Virus record (IMG/VR): IMGVR_UViG_3300040801_002330
Coordinates: 1-40,700 of that record
DNA length: 40,700 nt
Strand: one strand, 5' to 3'
Origin: a virus
Part shown: piece after piece, positions 1 to 7,323 of the stretch
How positions within the stretch are numbered: the stretch's first letter is position 1
Layout: each line of letters begins with the position of its first letter
The notes under the pieces: model-generated
Told to the model about the DNA's origin: nothing
The model's database searches: none
Seen by the model: the letters and a program-made list of their open reading frames with translations, nothing else
Made by a program: the position numbers and the translations under genes

Positions 1-53
1 CACCTCCAGCCACGGCAAATAAGGAGGGAGGAATAAGCAATACATCGTTCACC
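1..53 (+). other. Left edge: possible end of an upstream gene and an orphan Shine-Dalgarno
   Basis: One plus frame closes with TAA at 20-22, which would fit the last codons of an upstream gene (…SSHGK). A perfect Shine-Dalgarno sequence, TAAGGAGG, lies at 20-27, but no ATG, GTG or TTG follows at a usable distance; the nearest ATG is at 54, inside the palindromic element. The frame of the next gene is also open back to base 1, so the window alone cannot show whether that gene starts further upstream. The stretch is too short to decide. Confidence 0.3.
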
Positions 54-71
54 ATGAACGATGTCAATACA
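35..71 (+). promoter_or_regulatory. Palindromic element, copy 1 (upstream of the replication operon)
   Basis: The inner arms ACATCGTTCA (42-51) and TGAACGATGT (55-64) are perfect inverted repeats around CCA. The outer right ATACA (67-71) is conserved; the outer left position (35-39) is AAGCA instead of TGTAT. The element ends 15 nt before the ATG of the first replication gene and contains an ATG at 54 in frame with that gene. Bases 41-72 are identical to copy 2. The role as promoter, operator or RNA hairpin is inferred from its repeated placement at gene-block starts. Confidence 0.8.
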
Positions 72-86
72 GCTCTCGGAGGAACA

Positions 87-1175
87 ATGCCCCAAATAGT
101 ATTCATCGGTGAGGCCTATGGCAAGGACGAGGCCCAGTGCTGCAGCCCCTTTGTCGGCACAGCAGGACAAGAGCTAGCGCGCATGTTACACGCTGCTGGC
201 TTCTCCTGCGCCAACCTCCCATACAAGTACACCTCAAAGTGGAAGATGATAGACTACTGGTCCCAGTGCCCAGTAACCCTACTCAACGTCTTCAACGAGC
301 GTCCCAAGGACAACGAGGTCGAGCTATTCTATGCCTCCCAATCAGCCCAGGTATCCATCGACAAATCCCTGCCCTACCGCAAGTTCGGCTCCAGCCACAA
401 ATATGTCCTTCTCGAAAAGGCTCACCACGTCCACGCCCTCCATGCCAAGCTAAGAGAGCTAAAGCCAAACCTCATAGTCCCCCTGGGCAACACCGCTCTA
501 TGGGCCTTGGGCAAACCAGCCTCCATTTCCAAACAGCGCGGAAACGTTGCATTATCTGACTTCGGCAAAATCCTCCCAACCTACCACCCCGCTGCTGTCC
601 TCCGCAACTGGTCGCTGCGTCATATCACAATCGCTGACTTCTTCAAAGCGCGCCGTGAGTCCCGCAGCCCTGACATCAACATTCCAATGCGCCGCATCGC
701 AATCCCTGAGTCCATCTCCGATCTCCACTCCTGGTGGGACAAGCATTCCCCTTCATGTTCCCTGCTTGCAGTAGACATCGAGACAATCCGCAAGCAGCAA
801 ATATCCGAAGTCGGCTTCGCTGTCTCCCCAACCGAAGCCCTGTGGGTTCCCATCGTTACTGAGCAGCGCACCGGGAACAAGCGCCATTATAAAGCTCACT
901 GGTCCCGCGAGGACGAAGCCAAAGTTTGGAGGTTCATTAAGCAAGTATGTGAATCTCCAGTGCCAAAGATAGGCCAAAACCTCAAGTACGATCTTTTCTG
1001 GCTAAGAGAAAAGATGGGCATTTGCATCCGCAACTACGCTGAGGATAGTATGGTCAAAGCCCATTGCTGGAATCCCGAGATGCAGAAATCCCTGGGCTTC
1101 CTCGCATCTCTATTCCTCGATTCCGTATCCTGGAAGAGTATCCGTAAAGACGCAAAGATGGGAGAGCAAGAATGA
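87..1175 (+). CDS. Uracil-DNA glycosylase-like protein fused to the first part of a DnaQ-type 3'-5' exonuclease (DNA polymerase N-terminal partner)
   Basis: The 362-aa product has two regions. Residues about 1-190 resemble family 4/5 uracil-DNA glycosylases: GEAYG at 8-12, then PFVGTAG, a central LIVPLGNTALWAL strand, and TYHPAAVLR with His167, matching the UDG histidine motif. Residues about 225-362 carry a proofreading exonuclease: ExoI DIET (Asp230, Glu232) and ExoII QNLKYD (Asn298, Asp302). ExoIII is missing here and appears at the start of the next gene, so the exonuclease fold is split across two proteins. I chose ATG 87 because GGAGGA lies 4-5 nt upstream; an in-frame ATG at 54 lies inside the palindrome and has no Shine-Dalgarno. 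The UDG part may be structural rather than catalytic. It probably acts with the downstream polymerase in phage DNA replication. Confidence 0.8.
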   Translation: MPQIVFIGEAYGKDEAQCCSPFVGTAGQELARMLHAAGFSCANLPYKYTSKWKMIDYWSQCPVTLLNVFNERPKDNEVELFYASQSAQVSIDKSLPYRKFGSSHKYVLLEKAHHVHALHAKLRELKPNLIVPLGNTALWALGKPASISKQRGNVALSDFGKILPTYHPAAVLRNWSLRHITIADFFKARRESRSPDINIPMRRIAIPESISDLHSWWDKHSPSCSLLAVDIETIRKQQISEVGFAVSPTEALWVPIVTEQRTGNKRHYKAHWSREDEAKVWRFIKQVCESPVPKIGQNLKYDLFWLREKMGICIRNYAEDSMVKAHCWNPEMQKSLGFLASLFLDSVSWKSIRKDAKMGEQE

Positions 1176-3028
1176 AATATCTCACAACTCAAGAGGCCAT
1201 CACCCGCCCTCTATCCCACGACGAGCAACTTGCCTTCTATAGCGGCATGGACAACCTCGCGCTGTTCGAGATCAACGACGCCTTAGACGAGGGCCTCACT
1301 CCCGAGATGAGAGCAACCTACAGGTTCGAGCTAGAACTCCAAGCCGCCCTCTTAGAACTTGAGTTCAATGGCTGCCTCGTAGACCAAACAGCGCGGCAGC
1401 GTCTAGCCCAGGACTACCAGGCCGAGGGTCTTAAATACTCCCGCATCCTCAACCTCTTCATCGAAGCCATAGGATATTTCTCCTATTACCTCGAGCAAGC
1501 CAAACAGCGATTCGCCGCCGAGACAGGCGTTGACCCCTCCCTCCTCCCCTCCTCATGGGACGAGTGGAAAGCCATGCCTCTTCACACCAGAAGAGAGCTG
1601 AAGAAAGACAACGAGCAAGCCCTCACTGACTTCCACAAAGCCCTCAAAGAGTACCCCCTTAAAACCTTCAACGCCAACTCCCCTAGCCAAAAGCTCCGCC
1701 TCTTCTACGACTACCTCGGCCACGAGGGCAACCTTACTCACCAGGAGCTAAGCCCCGACTTCGCCCCAGCCTACAACAAAACCCGAGGCATCTCCGAGGT
1801 AAAAGCCCGCAAGACAAACAACACCTGGGGGCCGTCAACAGATAGAGAAGCCCTGGAGAAAATCTTCGACAAGGCTGACGACCCACGCAACGCAGCATAT
1901 TGGGCACGTCCAATCATAACCTGCTGCCTTAAGCTCAGCGACATATCCAAGACCCTGGGATTCCTGAAATACCCCCTGGACAAAGGCTACTACAAGGCCT
2001 CCTTCGGCGCTGTCACTGAAACAGGCCGGCTTAATTCATCCGAGAATGCGATGGGGTTTGCTGGCAACTTTCAGAACGTAACCCCCAAGCTACGCCACAT
2101 CTTCGTTGCTGAACCCGGATGGAAGCTGTGCGCCGCCGACCTAGAACAAGCAGAGTCCCGCGCTGTTGGTGCCATTTGCTACCGCCTCTTTGGCTCTACC
2201 GCATACCTTAACGCCTGTGAGAGCGGCGACCTGCACACCCTAGTCTGCGCTATGGTATGGGAGGACCAGCCCTGGCCAGAGGAGTTCGGCTTGGGCGCTG
2301 TCGCCAAGTACGGGCGCCTGCCTGACGACATGCGAAAAGCCGCTAAGAAAATAGCATCCAGCATTAAAGTCTACCGTGACTTCTCCATGAGAGACATGGC
2401 AAAGCGCCTGGGCCACGGTTCCAACTACCGAGGTCAACCCCCGCACATGGCGAAGCAGACTCATATCCCCCTTAACCTAGTCCAACATTTTCAGTCCGCC
2501 TATTTTGAGGCCTTCCCCGAGATCCCTCAATGGCATCGCTGGGTTATCGAGCAAGTCCAGCGTGAGGGTTATATCACAACCTTCCTAGGCCGCACTCGGC
2601 ACTTCTTCGGACGCCCCTCTGAAGATTCCACCATCCGAGAGGCCATAGCCTATGAACCTCAGTCTGTAGCCACTGGAGACTACACGAACATCGCCTTATT
2701 AAATCTAGTAAAGGAGTCCTACAAACACTTCGACAACGAGGGCAACAGGGTCTTCAAGCTGCTGCTCCAAAAACACGATGAGCTTGGCGTAGCATACAAC
2801 CCCGAATACGAGGATTTGACATTATTCCAAATCCGTGATAAAATGGAGCATCCTGTCGAGATCTTCAACCCCGCCGGAGAGAAACGAGTATGGGTCATTC
2901 CTACCGAAATAGAAACAGGCTGGAACTTAGGACGCATGTCAGACTCCAACCCCGATGGCCTCAGCCACCCGGACCCATCTCGCAGGCGCAGTCATACCCC
3001 GAACCAATTACTTGACTGGAGCCACTGA
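1172..3028 (+). CDS. Family-A (Pol I-like) DNA polymerase, catalytic part
   Basis: This 618-aa protein is the phage replicative DNA polymerase by motif content. Near the N-terminus YSGMD (Tyr23, Asp27) fits ExoIII, completing the exonuclease begun in the previous gene. Polymerase motif A is DLEQAESR (Asp323, Gln326, Glu328, Arg330). Motif B runs Arg407, Lys411, His415, Gly416, Tyr419. Motif C is KHDEL (His535, Asp536, Glu537). Position 415, Phe or Tyr in nearly all Pol I enzymes (E. coli Phe762), is His here. The start overlaps the previous stop by 4 nt (ATGA) and has GGAG about 8 nt upstream, so the two are probably made in equal amounts and form one complex. About 150 residues (80-230) between the exonuclease end and the palm are rich in charged helices and are less familiar. 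Confidence 0.92.
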   Translation: MKYLTTQEAITRPLSHDEQLAFYSGMDNLALFEINDALDEGLTPEMRATYRFELELQAALLELEFNGCLVDQTARQRLAQDYQAEGLKYSRILNLFIEAIGYFSYYLEQAKQRFAAETGVDPSLLPSSWDEWKAMPLHTRRELKKDNEQALTDFHKALKEYPLKTFNANSPSQKLRLFYDYLGHEGNLTHQELSPDFAPAYNKTRGISEVKARKTNNTWGPSTDREALEKIFDKADDPRNAAYWARPIITCCLKLSDISKTLGFLKYPLDKGYYKASFGAVTETGRLNSSENAMGFAGNFQNVTPKLRHIFVAEPGWKLCAADLEQAESRAVGAICYRLFGSTAYLNACESGDLHTLVCAMVWEDQPWPEEFGLGAVAKYGRLPDDMRKAAKKIASSIKVYRDFSMRDMAKRLGHGSNYRGQPPHMAKQTHIPLNLVQHFQSAYFEAFPEIPQWHRWVIEQVQREGYITTFLGRTRHFFGRPSEDSTIREAIAYEPQSVATGDYTNIALLNLVKESYKHFDNEGNRVFKLLLQKHDELGVAYNPEYEDLTLFQIRDKMEHPVEIFNPAGEKRVWVIPTEIETGWNLGRMSDSNPDGLSHPDPSRRRSHTPNQLLDWSH

Positions 3029-4287
3029 TGTCCTTCTTTAGCGACTGGATGGCTCACACCCAACACCTACCTACATCAGAGATATACCGAACATGGGGGG
3101 CTGTTTTCTGCACCAGCGCTGCACTAACCAGGCGAGTCCATATCCGCACAAACCTTTCAATGCCACCGATCTACCCCAACCTCTATGTCATGTTTGTGTC
3201 GCCCCCTGGCACCGGCAAGGACATGGCGATAGACAGGATCGCTGAGCTACTCAGCTCCGTCAAGTTTGAAGCGCCGCCAGGCTACGGCTTAAACCTAGCG
3301 GAGGAATCCATATCAGCCAAAGGCCTCGTTGATTCCCTCGCTGCCGAGGACTCAGTTCTTAGCATGAGAAAGCAATCAGCAAAGGGGGTGGAGATTGAAA
3401 GTTTCCACTCCCTTATCTTATGCGTTCCTGAACTAGGAACAATGCTGTCTGAGTACAACCCAGCCCTCATCTCTAACCTCAACGAGCTATACAACTGCCG
3501 CGCCAGCTTCCGCGACCGGGTTCGCAGCGGCGCATTAAAAGGGGCAGCAACTGAAATCCGCAAGCCGCATGTAGCCATGATCCTGGGCACCCAGCCTGAG
3601 ACCCTGAACAAAACCTTTCCAGAAGAGGCTTTCAAGATGGGCTTCTTCTCCCGCACAATCCTAGTCGCTGAGAAAACCCTTAACCGCAAGCCGCTATTTG
3701 ACGTAAACCTAACCTCAGACTACAATCGCCTCGGCCCAATGACAGAATACCTACTATCTCTAACCAAGCTAGTAGGTACATTTAAGATAACCCCTGACTG
3801 CGCCAAAGCCGCTGACTACTTTCACATGGAAGAATGCGACGAGACAGCAGTCAGCCACTACAAACTAGAGGACTACAACACCCGCCGCTTTCTCCACCTC
3901 CTCAAACTAAGCATGATCTTCTCAGCCATGGAATCCACTGAGATGGTCGTAACCGAAAACCACTGGCTTCAAGCCAAAGACTTACTCTTCCAAACAGAAA
4001 AACGAATGCCAGCTTTATTCTCCGAGCTTATCTCAAGCCGTGGTTTCTTTGGTTCCCTTGAGGAGCTTGCCATCCTAACAGCCGAGAAAGGAGTTGCTAA
4101 AGAGTCAACCCTAAGAAGATACCTAACTCGACAGCATCCCGTCTACGAAGTACGCCAGATCCTCGACGAGGCATTAGCAACAGGCCATCTTCGTGTAGTA
4201 TCCACTGACAAGAACGGGCAACGAACCTTTGCCCCAGGAGTCCAGCATGACCAACTCAGAGTTATCCCAGGCGGAAAACGCAATTAA
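3028..4287 (+). CDS. DUF3987-like P-loop ATPase, probable replicative helicase
   Basis: This 419-aa protein has a P-loop at residues 59-65, PPGTGKD (Lys64); the usual Ser/Thr after Lys is Asp65. A Walker B-like LILCVPELGTML (Glu135) follows, then a segment typical of DUF3987 phage proteins: ILGTQPETL and GFFSRTILV. The C-terminal third is helical and may form a winged-helix or DNA-binding part. As I recall, P-loops ending GKD or GKE occur in this phage family, so Asp65 alone does not argue against ATPase activity. Its place directly after the polymerase (TGATG overlap, GGAG 7 nt upstream) supports a helicase role at the phage fork. No primase motif was recognised. Confidence 0.75.
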   Translation: MSFFSDWMAHTQHLPTSEIYRTWGAVFCTSAALTRRVHIRTNLSMPPIYPNLYVMFVSPPGTGKDMAIDRIAELLSSVKFEAPPGYGLNLAEESISAKGLVDSLAAEDSVLSMRKQSAKGVEIESFHSLILCVPELGTMLSEYNPALISNLNELYNCRASFRDRVRSGALKGAATEIRKPHVAMILGTQPETLNKTFPEEAFKMGFFSRTILVAEKTLNRKPLFDVNLTSDYNRLGPMTEYLLSLTKLVGTFKITPDCAKAADYFHMEECDETAVSHYKLEDYNTRRFLHLLKLSMIFSAMESTEMVVTENHWLQAKDLLFQTEKRMPALFSELISSRGFFGSLEELAILTAEKGVAKESTLRRYLTRQHPVYEVRQILDEALATGHLRVVSTDKNGQRTFAPGVQHDQLRVIPGGKRN

Positions 4288-4717
4288 CGACTTTCAGCAA
4301 AACGAGGCCGCCCAGCAGTACGTCGCTGAAGCCATCAACCTCCTAGCTGATCTATGCGCCGCTGCCGCTACAGCCAAGGGCTTTACTGAAAACGAGCTAG
4401 TCCTCCGTGACGCGCTGCGCACAGCGTTTATTGCAGACACAATCAAGCAAAAGGATTTAGAATGGTTCGAGTCTTGCGTAGAGCAAGCCGAGATTGCCCG
4501 AATGCAGTCCGAGCTGGGCGAAGCCATCGAGGGTATCCGCAAGCCGCACCCAGATTCCCACTGCCCTCAGTACGACAACAAAGAGGTTGAATATGCTGAC
4601 ACCATCATCCGAGTCGCTGATACCTGTGGTCGCCGCGAAATCCGTATCGGCCAGGTCATCGTAGACAAGCTGCTCGCTAACCTTGCCCGCCCTAAAAAGC
4701 ACGGCAAAAACTCTTAG
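4247..4717 (+). CDS. MazG-like nucleoside triphosphate pyrophosphohydrolase
   Basis: This 156-aa all-alpha protein carries the paired acidic motifs of MazG/dUTPase-type enzymes: SELGEAIEG (Glu89, Glu92, Glu95) and EVEYADTIIRVAD (Glu115, Asp118). It ends with RPKKHGKNS, common in phage MazG-like proteins. The family hydrolyses (d)NTPs to monophosphates and pyrophosphate; in phages it may adjust nucleotide pools or blunt stress signalling. I chose ATG 4247 because AGGAG is 6-7 nt upstream; a TTG at 4229 is in frame but has no Shine-Dalgarno. The gene overlaps the ATPase gene by 41 nt in another frame. The N-terminal 60 residues are an extra helical segment without a recognised match. Confidence 0.8.
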   Translation: MTNSELSQAENAINDFQQNEAAQQYVAEAINLLADLCAAAATAKGFTENELVLRDALRTAFIADTIKQKDLEWFESCVEQAEIARMQSELGEAIEGIRKPHPDSHCPQYDNKEVEYADTIIRVADTCGRREIRIGQVIVDKLLANLARPKKHGKNS

Positions 4718-4726
4718 GAGACCCCA

Positions 4727-5011
4727 ATGCAATTTTCAGAGTTCGCCCAAGCCCTAGACGCTGAGCTAAAAGAAGCATCTCAGACCTTCCCCGTCGCTGC
4801 CCAGTTCGGCCCCATCAGCGATGATACCTGCTTCATCGCCCTGGCATCCCCTCATGAGCAAGAGCAAAAGCTCCACTACGTCCAGGTTAGCCTCCCCCTT
4901 GACTGCGACGTGGCTTCATTCAAAAGCCGCCTCCAAGCTGCCCTTGCTTCCCTCAAAGAGCAGGTAGCCCCGGGCACCAGGCCCAAAGCACAGGTTGTAT
5001 CCCTGCGATGA
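4727..5011 (+). CDS. Small phage protein of unknown function (94 aa)
   Basis: I do not recognise a family. The product is a soluble, mixed alpha/beta protein with no membrane segment or Cys cluster; it has a helical N-terminus, a central beta-like HYVQVSLPL, and a basic C-terminus. The start has a clear TAGGAG 6 nt upstream. It lies 9 nt after the MazG-like gene and overlaps the next by 4 nt (ATGA), so it belongs to the same operon and could have a role in nucleotide or replication control. Confidence 0.7.
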   Translation: MQFSEFAQALDAELKEASQTFPVAAQFGPISDDTCFIALASPHEQEQKLHYVQVSLPLDCDVASFKSRLQAALASLKEQVAPGTRPKAQVVSLR

Positions 5012-5394
5012 CTAACACAGAGTGGCTTCGTGCTAGGCTCCTTTCCCATATCCAGGAGCACAAGACCTTCTCCGCTGCCCAAGCTGAAGCCTCTCTGTCC
5101 GAGGTCTACGGAGAGGACGGCTTCTTAGAAGAGGTGATCAGACATGCCAAAGTCCGCAAGCTCATGGGAGCCTTTCGTTATGAGCAGAAAGAAAGCGACG
5201 GCAAATCATACGATGAAAAGGCCAGAGAGGGTATGGCAAAAACCTATTGCCAAAGAGGCATCGAAAAGTTTCAGCTCTATGAGACCACCGGGAATAAAGA
5301 GTTTCTCGTAGACGCCTTTAACTATGTATTATTAGAGTGGGCCAGACCCACCCATCCAAACCCCCACTTCTCCTCAACCGAGCGGTTTGACTGA
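5008..5394 (+). CDS. Conserved-type phage protein, helical, function unknown (128 aa)
   Basis: This protein is mainly helical. The C-terminal half has the pattern QLYETTGNKEFLVDAFNYVL, then LEWARPTHPNPHF, which resembles a family of small uncharacterised phage proteins that share a TGN-x-E-x-LVD-x-x-NY pattern; I know no function for them. The start overlaps the upstream stop (ATGA) and has little Shine-Dalgarno, which suggests translational coupling. Its neighbours are the MazG-like and DUF1937-like genes, a typical early/middle phage nucleotide-handling cluster. Confidence 0.7.
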   Translation: MTNTEWLRARLLSHIQEHKTFSAAQAEASLSEVYGEDGFLEEVIRHAKVRKLMGAFRYEQKESDGKSYDEKAREGMAKTYCQRGIEKFQLYETTGNKEFLVDAFNYVLLEWARPTHPNPHFSSTERFD

Positions 5395-5885
5395 TGTCTT
5401 ACGTTCCTCTCCAAATCAAACTTCTATCCATCGCTGGCGTCGAAGAGTCCCTCCGCGCTATGCGAAACCCTCTCATGTCTCATGAGAAAGCCAGCCACGA
5501 AGCTGACCTCAAACTAGCAGCAAAGCTAATCAAGGCAGGCGACGAACATGCTAAAGCCATAAGAGGCATCGTCGCGTATGCTGAGCTAGACTTCCAAGTT
5601 GGCTGGATGATTGAGTGGGATACCTACCGCATCGGCGTTGAGGTATTATCCACATCCTCAGCCATGTACCTAGACCACAAAGGAACAAAAGGCCCGGCTT
5701 TGGCTGAGCTAAAACAAATCAACCTCCCTGACAAAATCTACCACCAAACAGCAATGATCTCCTACCAGGCATTGCGACGTATCCACATCCAGCGCAGGCA
5801 CCACAAGCATCCAGACTGGACCCTGTTTTGTGATTGGATACAAACCCTCCCCTACTTCACCACCCTCATCCGCCCGGAGTTCTAA
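5394..5885 (+). CDS. Phage protein of unknown function with AMRNP…DTYRIG pattern (163 aa)
   Basis: This 163-aa soluble protein has AMRNPLMSHEKAS near residue 21 and EWDTYRIGVEVLSTSSAMY around residues 75-95. This reminds me of a group of phage hypothetical proteins with AMRNPM and DTYRIG stretches; I cannot assign a reaction. Conserved His, Asp, Tyr and Arg residues suggest an enzyme or nucleic-acid binding rather than a structural role. It starts in a TGATG overlap with the preceding gene with only a weak Shine-Dalgarno, and its TAA overlaps the next ATG (TAATG). Confidence 0.7.
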   Translation: MSYVPLQIKLLSIAGVEESLRAMRNPLMSHEKASHEADLKLAAKLIKAGDEHAKAIRGIVAYAELDFQVGWMIEWDTYRIGVEVLSTSSAMYLDHKGTKGPALAELKQINLPDKIYHQTAMISYQALRRIHIQRRHHKHPDWTLFCDWIQTLPYFTTLIRPEF

Positions 5886-6268
5886 TGCCTTTGATATACA
5901 TAGCTGGACCTTACTCTCACCCGCAAGAGGAGGTCCGTTTCGTTCGTTACCAGCAGCATACCCAAGCTGCTGCCCTTCTCCTCCAACAGGGCTATCATCC
6001 TTATAGCCCAATTGCCCACTGGCACAATGCAGCGGTTATATACAACCTACCAACGAACGCTGACTTCTGGCACCAGCACAACCGCGCTGTCCTCGCCAAA
6101 TGCAGCTTCTGCGTTGCCCTTCAACTACCTGGCTGGGAGGATTCTATCGGACTAAGATACGAGACAGAGTTCGCAAACCAATGCGGGATTCCTGTGGTCT
6201 ATTCCTCTTTACAGGATCTCGAATCCTTCAACGAGGTTCTACCTTACTACGAAGGTCAAGAGCTATGA
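5885..6268 (+). CDS. DUF1937-like protein (possible nucleoside 2-deoxyribosyltransferase fold)
   Basis: This 127-aa protein begins PLIYIAGPYSHP and continues with YSPIAHWH, then LPGWEDSIGLRYETEFA and GIPVVY. This order matches DUF1937 proteins, which resemble nucleoside 2-deoxyribosyltransferases: a Rossmann-like fold with an early Gly-Pro-Tyr loop and a late Glu-containing helix. Activity on deoxynucleosides or another N-glycosidic substrate is possible but not shown. I chose ATG 5885 (CGGAG upstream, TAATG overlap) over an upstream in-frame start at 5834, which would overlap the preceding gene by 52 nt. It sits among nucleotide-pool candidates. Confidence 0.75.
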   Translation: MPLIYIAGPYSHPQEEVRFVRYQQHTQAAALLLQQGYHPYSPIAHWHNAAVIYNLPTNADFWHQHNRAVLAKCSFCVALQLPGWEDSIGLRYETEFANQCGIPVVYSSLQDLESFNEVLPYYEGQEL

Positions 6269-6714
6269 GCAGCTTTCTTTCACAGCCAATCCAAGAGAAC
6301 AGAGAACTTGACGGAGAGATTGAGATGGAAGATAATGAACCTGTAGAGCAGCAGCGCCCCGGCTATCTATCCCCGCACTTCCGCGAAGCCGAATTTGCCT
6401 GCAACCACTGCGGCGCGCTGCCCGAAGCCGGCATCGACCCTGAGCTGGTCGAGATCCTAGAGCGAGTCCGGGTTTGCTTCGATGCCCCTGTCGTCGTCAA
6501 CAGCGGCTACCGCTGCCCACAGCACAACCGCAATGTCGGAGGCGCCCGTCGCAGTCAGCATCTCCAGGGCACCGCCGCTGACATCCGGGTTGTAGGCTTC
6601 TCTCCAAGTGAGATCTACGACTACCTGAAAAAGATTCGTGGGGGCAAAGGAGGTCTTGGCTTATACAAGACCTTCACCCACGTTGACACTGGCCCTGACG
6701 GCCGCAGATGGTAA
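6265..6714 (+). CDS. M15-family zinc D-Ala-type carboxypeptidase/endopeptidase, probable endolysin
   Basis: This 149-aa protein has a short acidic N-terminal tail (residues 1-33), then an M15_3-type domain. Zinc ligands are visible in SQHLQGTAAD (His99, Asp106) and THVDTG (His139, with Asp141). VNSGYRCPQHN, just before, is typical of the family. Enzymes of this type cut peptidoglycan stem peptides; in phages they serve as endolysins or virion lysins. There is no signal peptide or membrane segment, so it would need a holin, which I could not find here. The start forms an ATGA overlap with the preceding stop. It lies with replication genes rather than beside the virion genes. Confidence 0.88.
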   Translation: MSSFLSQPIQENRELDGEIEMEDNEPVEQQRPGYLSPHFREAEFACNHCGALPEAGIDPELVEILERVRVCFDAPVVVNSGYRCPQHNRNVGGARRSQHLQGTAADIRVVGFSPSEIYDYLKKIRGGKGGLGLYKTFTHVDTGPDGRRW

Positions 6715-6917
6715 CGGGTAAAACCTCCCACGGATGCTGGAGTACAACTCCCCTCCAGCATCCCTGGGTTTCCTCCCTTTCCGACGTAGCCTGTGGCTAT
6801 GACGAGAGGCTAACCTGCCCTTGGTGTCAGGGTTGTATCCGAAGCCGGGCTGAATCTCCCCTCGACCAGCTTCAAGCCCTCGACGCCAGACACTCCGAAG
6901 ACGGGATAAAGAAATAA
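6708..6917 (+). CDS. Small Cys-containing protein (69 aa), function unknown
   Basis: This short protein has five cysteines, including a CPWCQGC cluster around residues 37-43 and single Cys at about 10 and 29, so metal binding or redox activity is possible. It overlaps the end of the M15 gene by 7 nt and has no convincing Shine-Dalgarno, but its stop overlaps the next ATG (TAATG), fitting the compact operon. No membrane segment is visible, so it is not a holin by inspection. It may be a spurious frame, but overlap with both neighbours and lack of an alternative gene in the gap favour it. Confidence 0.55.
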   Translation: MVTGKTSHGCWSTTPLQHPWVSSLSDVACGYDERLTCPWCQGCIRSRAESPLDQLQALDARHSEDGIKK

Positions 6918-7282
6918 TGCCTAAGCTAACCCGAGAAGAATACTACAACAACTCCCTCATCCTTCCGCCAGAGTGTGATGTGCTCTGTGTTTATCGTCCG
7001 TGCTACCAAAAATTCGAGGACAAAGGCTCCTTCAGCCCTGGCCGCGGTTACACCTCCTACGCCAGCACATTCCAGCCAGCGTGCGGCACCAGGTTAAACA
7101 GCGGCTGCCCTGACTGGCGCAACGAAGCCGGCGACGAGGTAGACCTCGTTCGAGCCCTCGACGCTGGCCTGGGGCTGATGGAAAACCACACAGGCGACCG
7201 GACCAAAAGGGGCAAAGCAAAGAGGCAACGTGGCAAGGACATCATCCAGGCTGGCTTACGGCTGCTAAGAAAGAAGCTGTGA
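6917..7282 (+). CDS. Basic, Cys-containing phage protein of unknown function (121 aa)
   Basis: This is the last gene of the plus-strand operon. It contains cysteines at about 19, 23, 29, 56 and 64 in its first half. The C-terminus is strongly basic (TKRGKAKRQRGKD), suggesting nucleic-acid contact. I do not recognise a family. ATG overlaps the preceding TAA (TAATG). Three nucleotides after its TGA begins copy 2 of the palindromic element, and no plus-strand terminator follows. Confidence 0.65.
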   Translation: MPKLTREEYYNNSLILPPECDVLCVYRPCYQKFEDKGSFSPGRGYTSYASTFQPACGTRLNSGCPDWRNEAGDEVDLVRALDAGLGLMENHTGDRTKRGKAKRQRGKDIIQAGLRLLRKKL

Positions 7283-7285
7283 GGT

Positions 7286-7322
7286 TGTATGTACATCGTT
7301 CACCATGAACGATGTCAATACA
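7286..7322. promoter_or_regulatory. Palindromic element, copy 2 (convergent junction; the most symmetric copy)
   Basis: Both outer pieces are present here: TGTAT (7286-7290) and ATACA (7318-7322). The inner arms at 7293-7302 and 7306-7315 are perfect, with centre CCA. Because both halves are intact its direction cannot be read from symmetry, although bases 7292-7323 equal copy 1. It follows the plus operon and precedes the minus-strand terminator. Rightward activity would give a transcript antisense to the giant gene; leftward activity would be antisense to the replication operon. It may instead mark an operon end. Confidence 0.8.
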
Positions 7323-7323
7323 G

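Noticed and set aside
54-87. ATG 54 as the start of the first replication gene
   Set aside because: It lies in the palindrome without a Shine-Dalgarno, while ATG 87 has GGAGGA at good spacing; the giant and portal genes show that such starts cannot be fully excluded.
137-559. A 140-codon overlapping plus frame inside the first replication gene
   Set aside because: Arg/Pro/Gln-rich shadow frame of a gene with clear UDG and exonuclease motifs.
5834-5884. Upstream in-frame start for the DUF1937-like gene
   Set aside because: It would overlap the previous gene by 52 nt and add a Pro/His-rich tail foreign to the family; ATG 5885 has the Shine-Dalgarno and TAATG overlap.
6708-6917. The 69-aa protein as a holin
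   Set aside because: No hydrophobic segment long enough to cross a membrane is visible.
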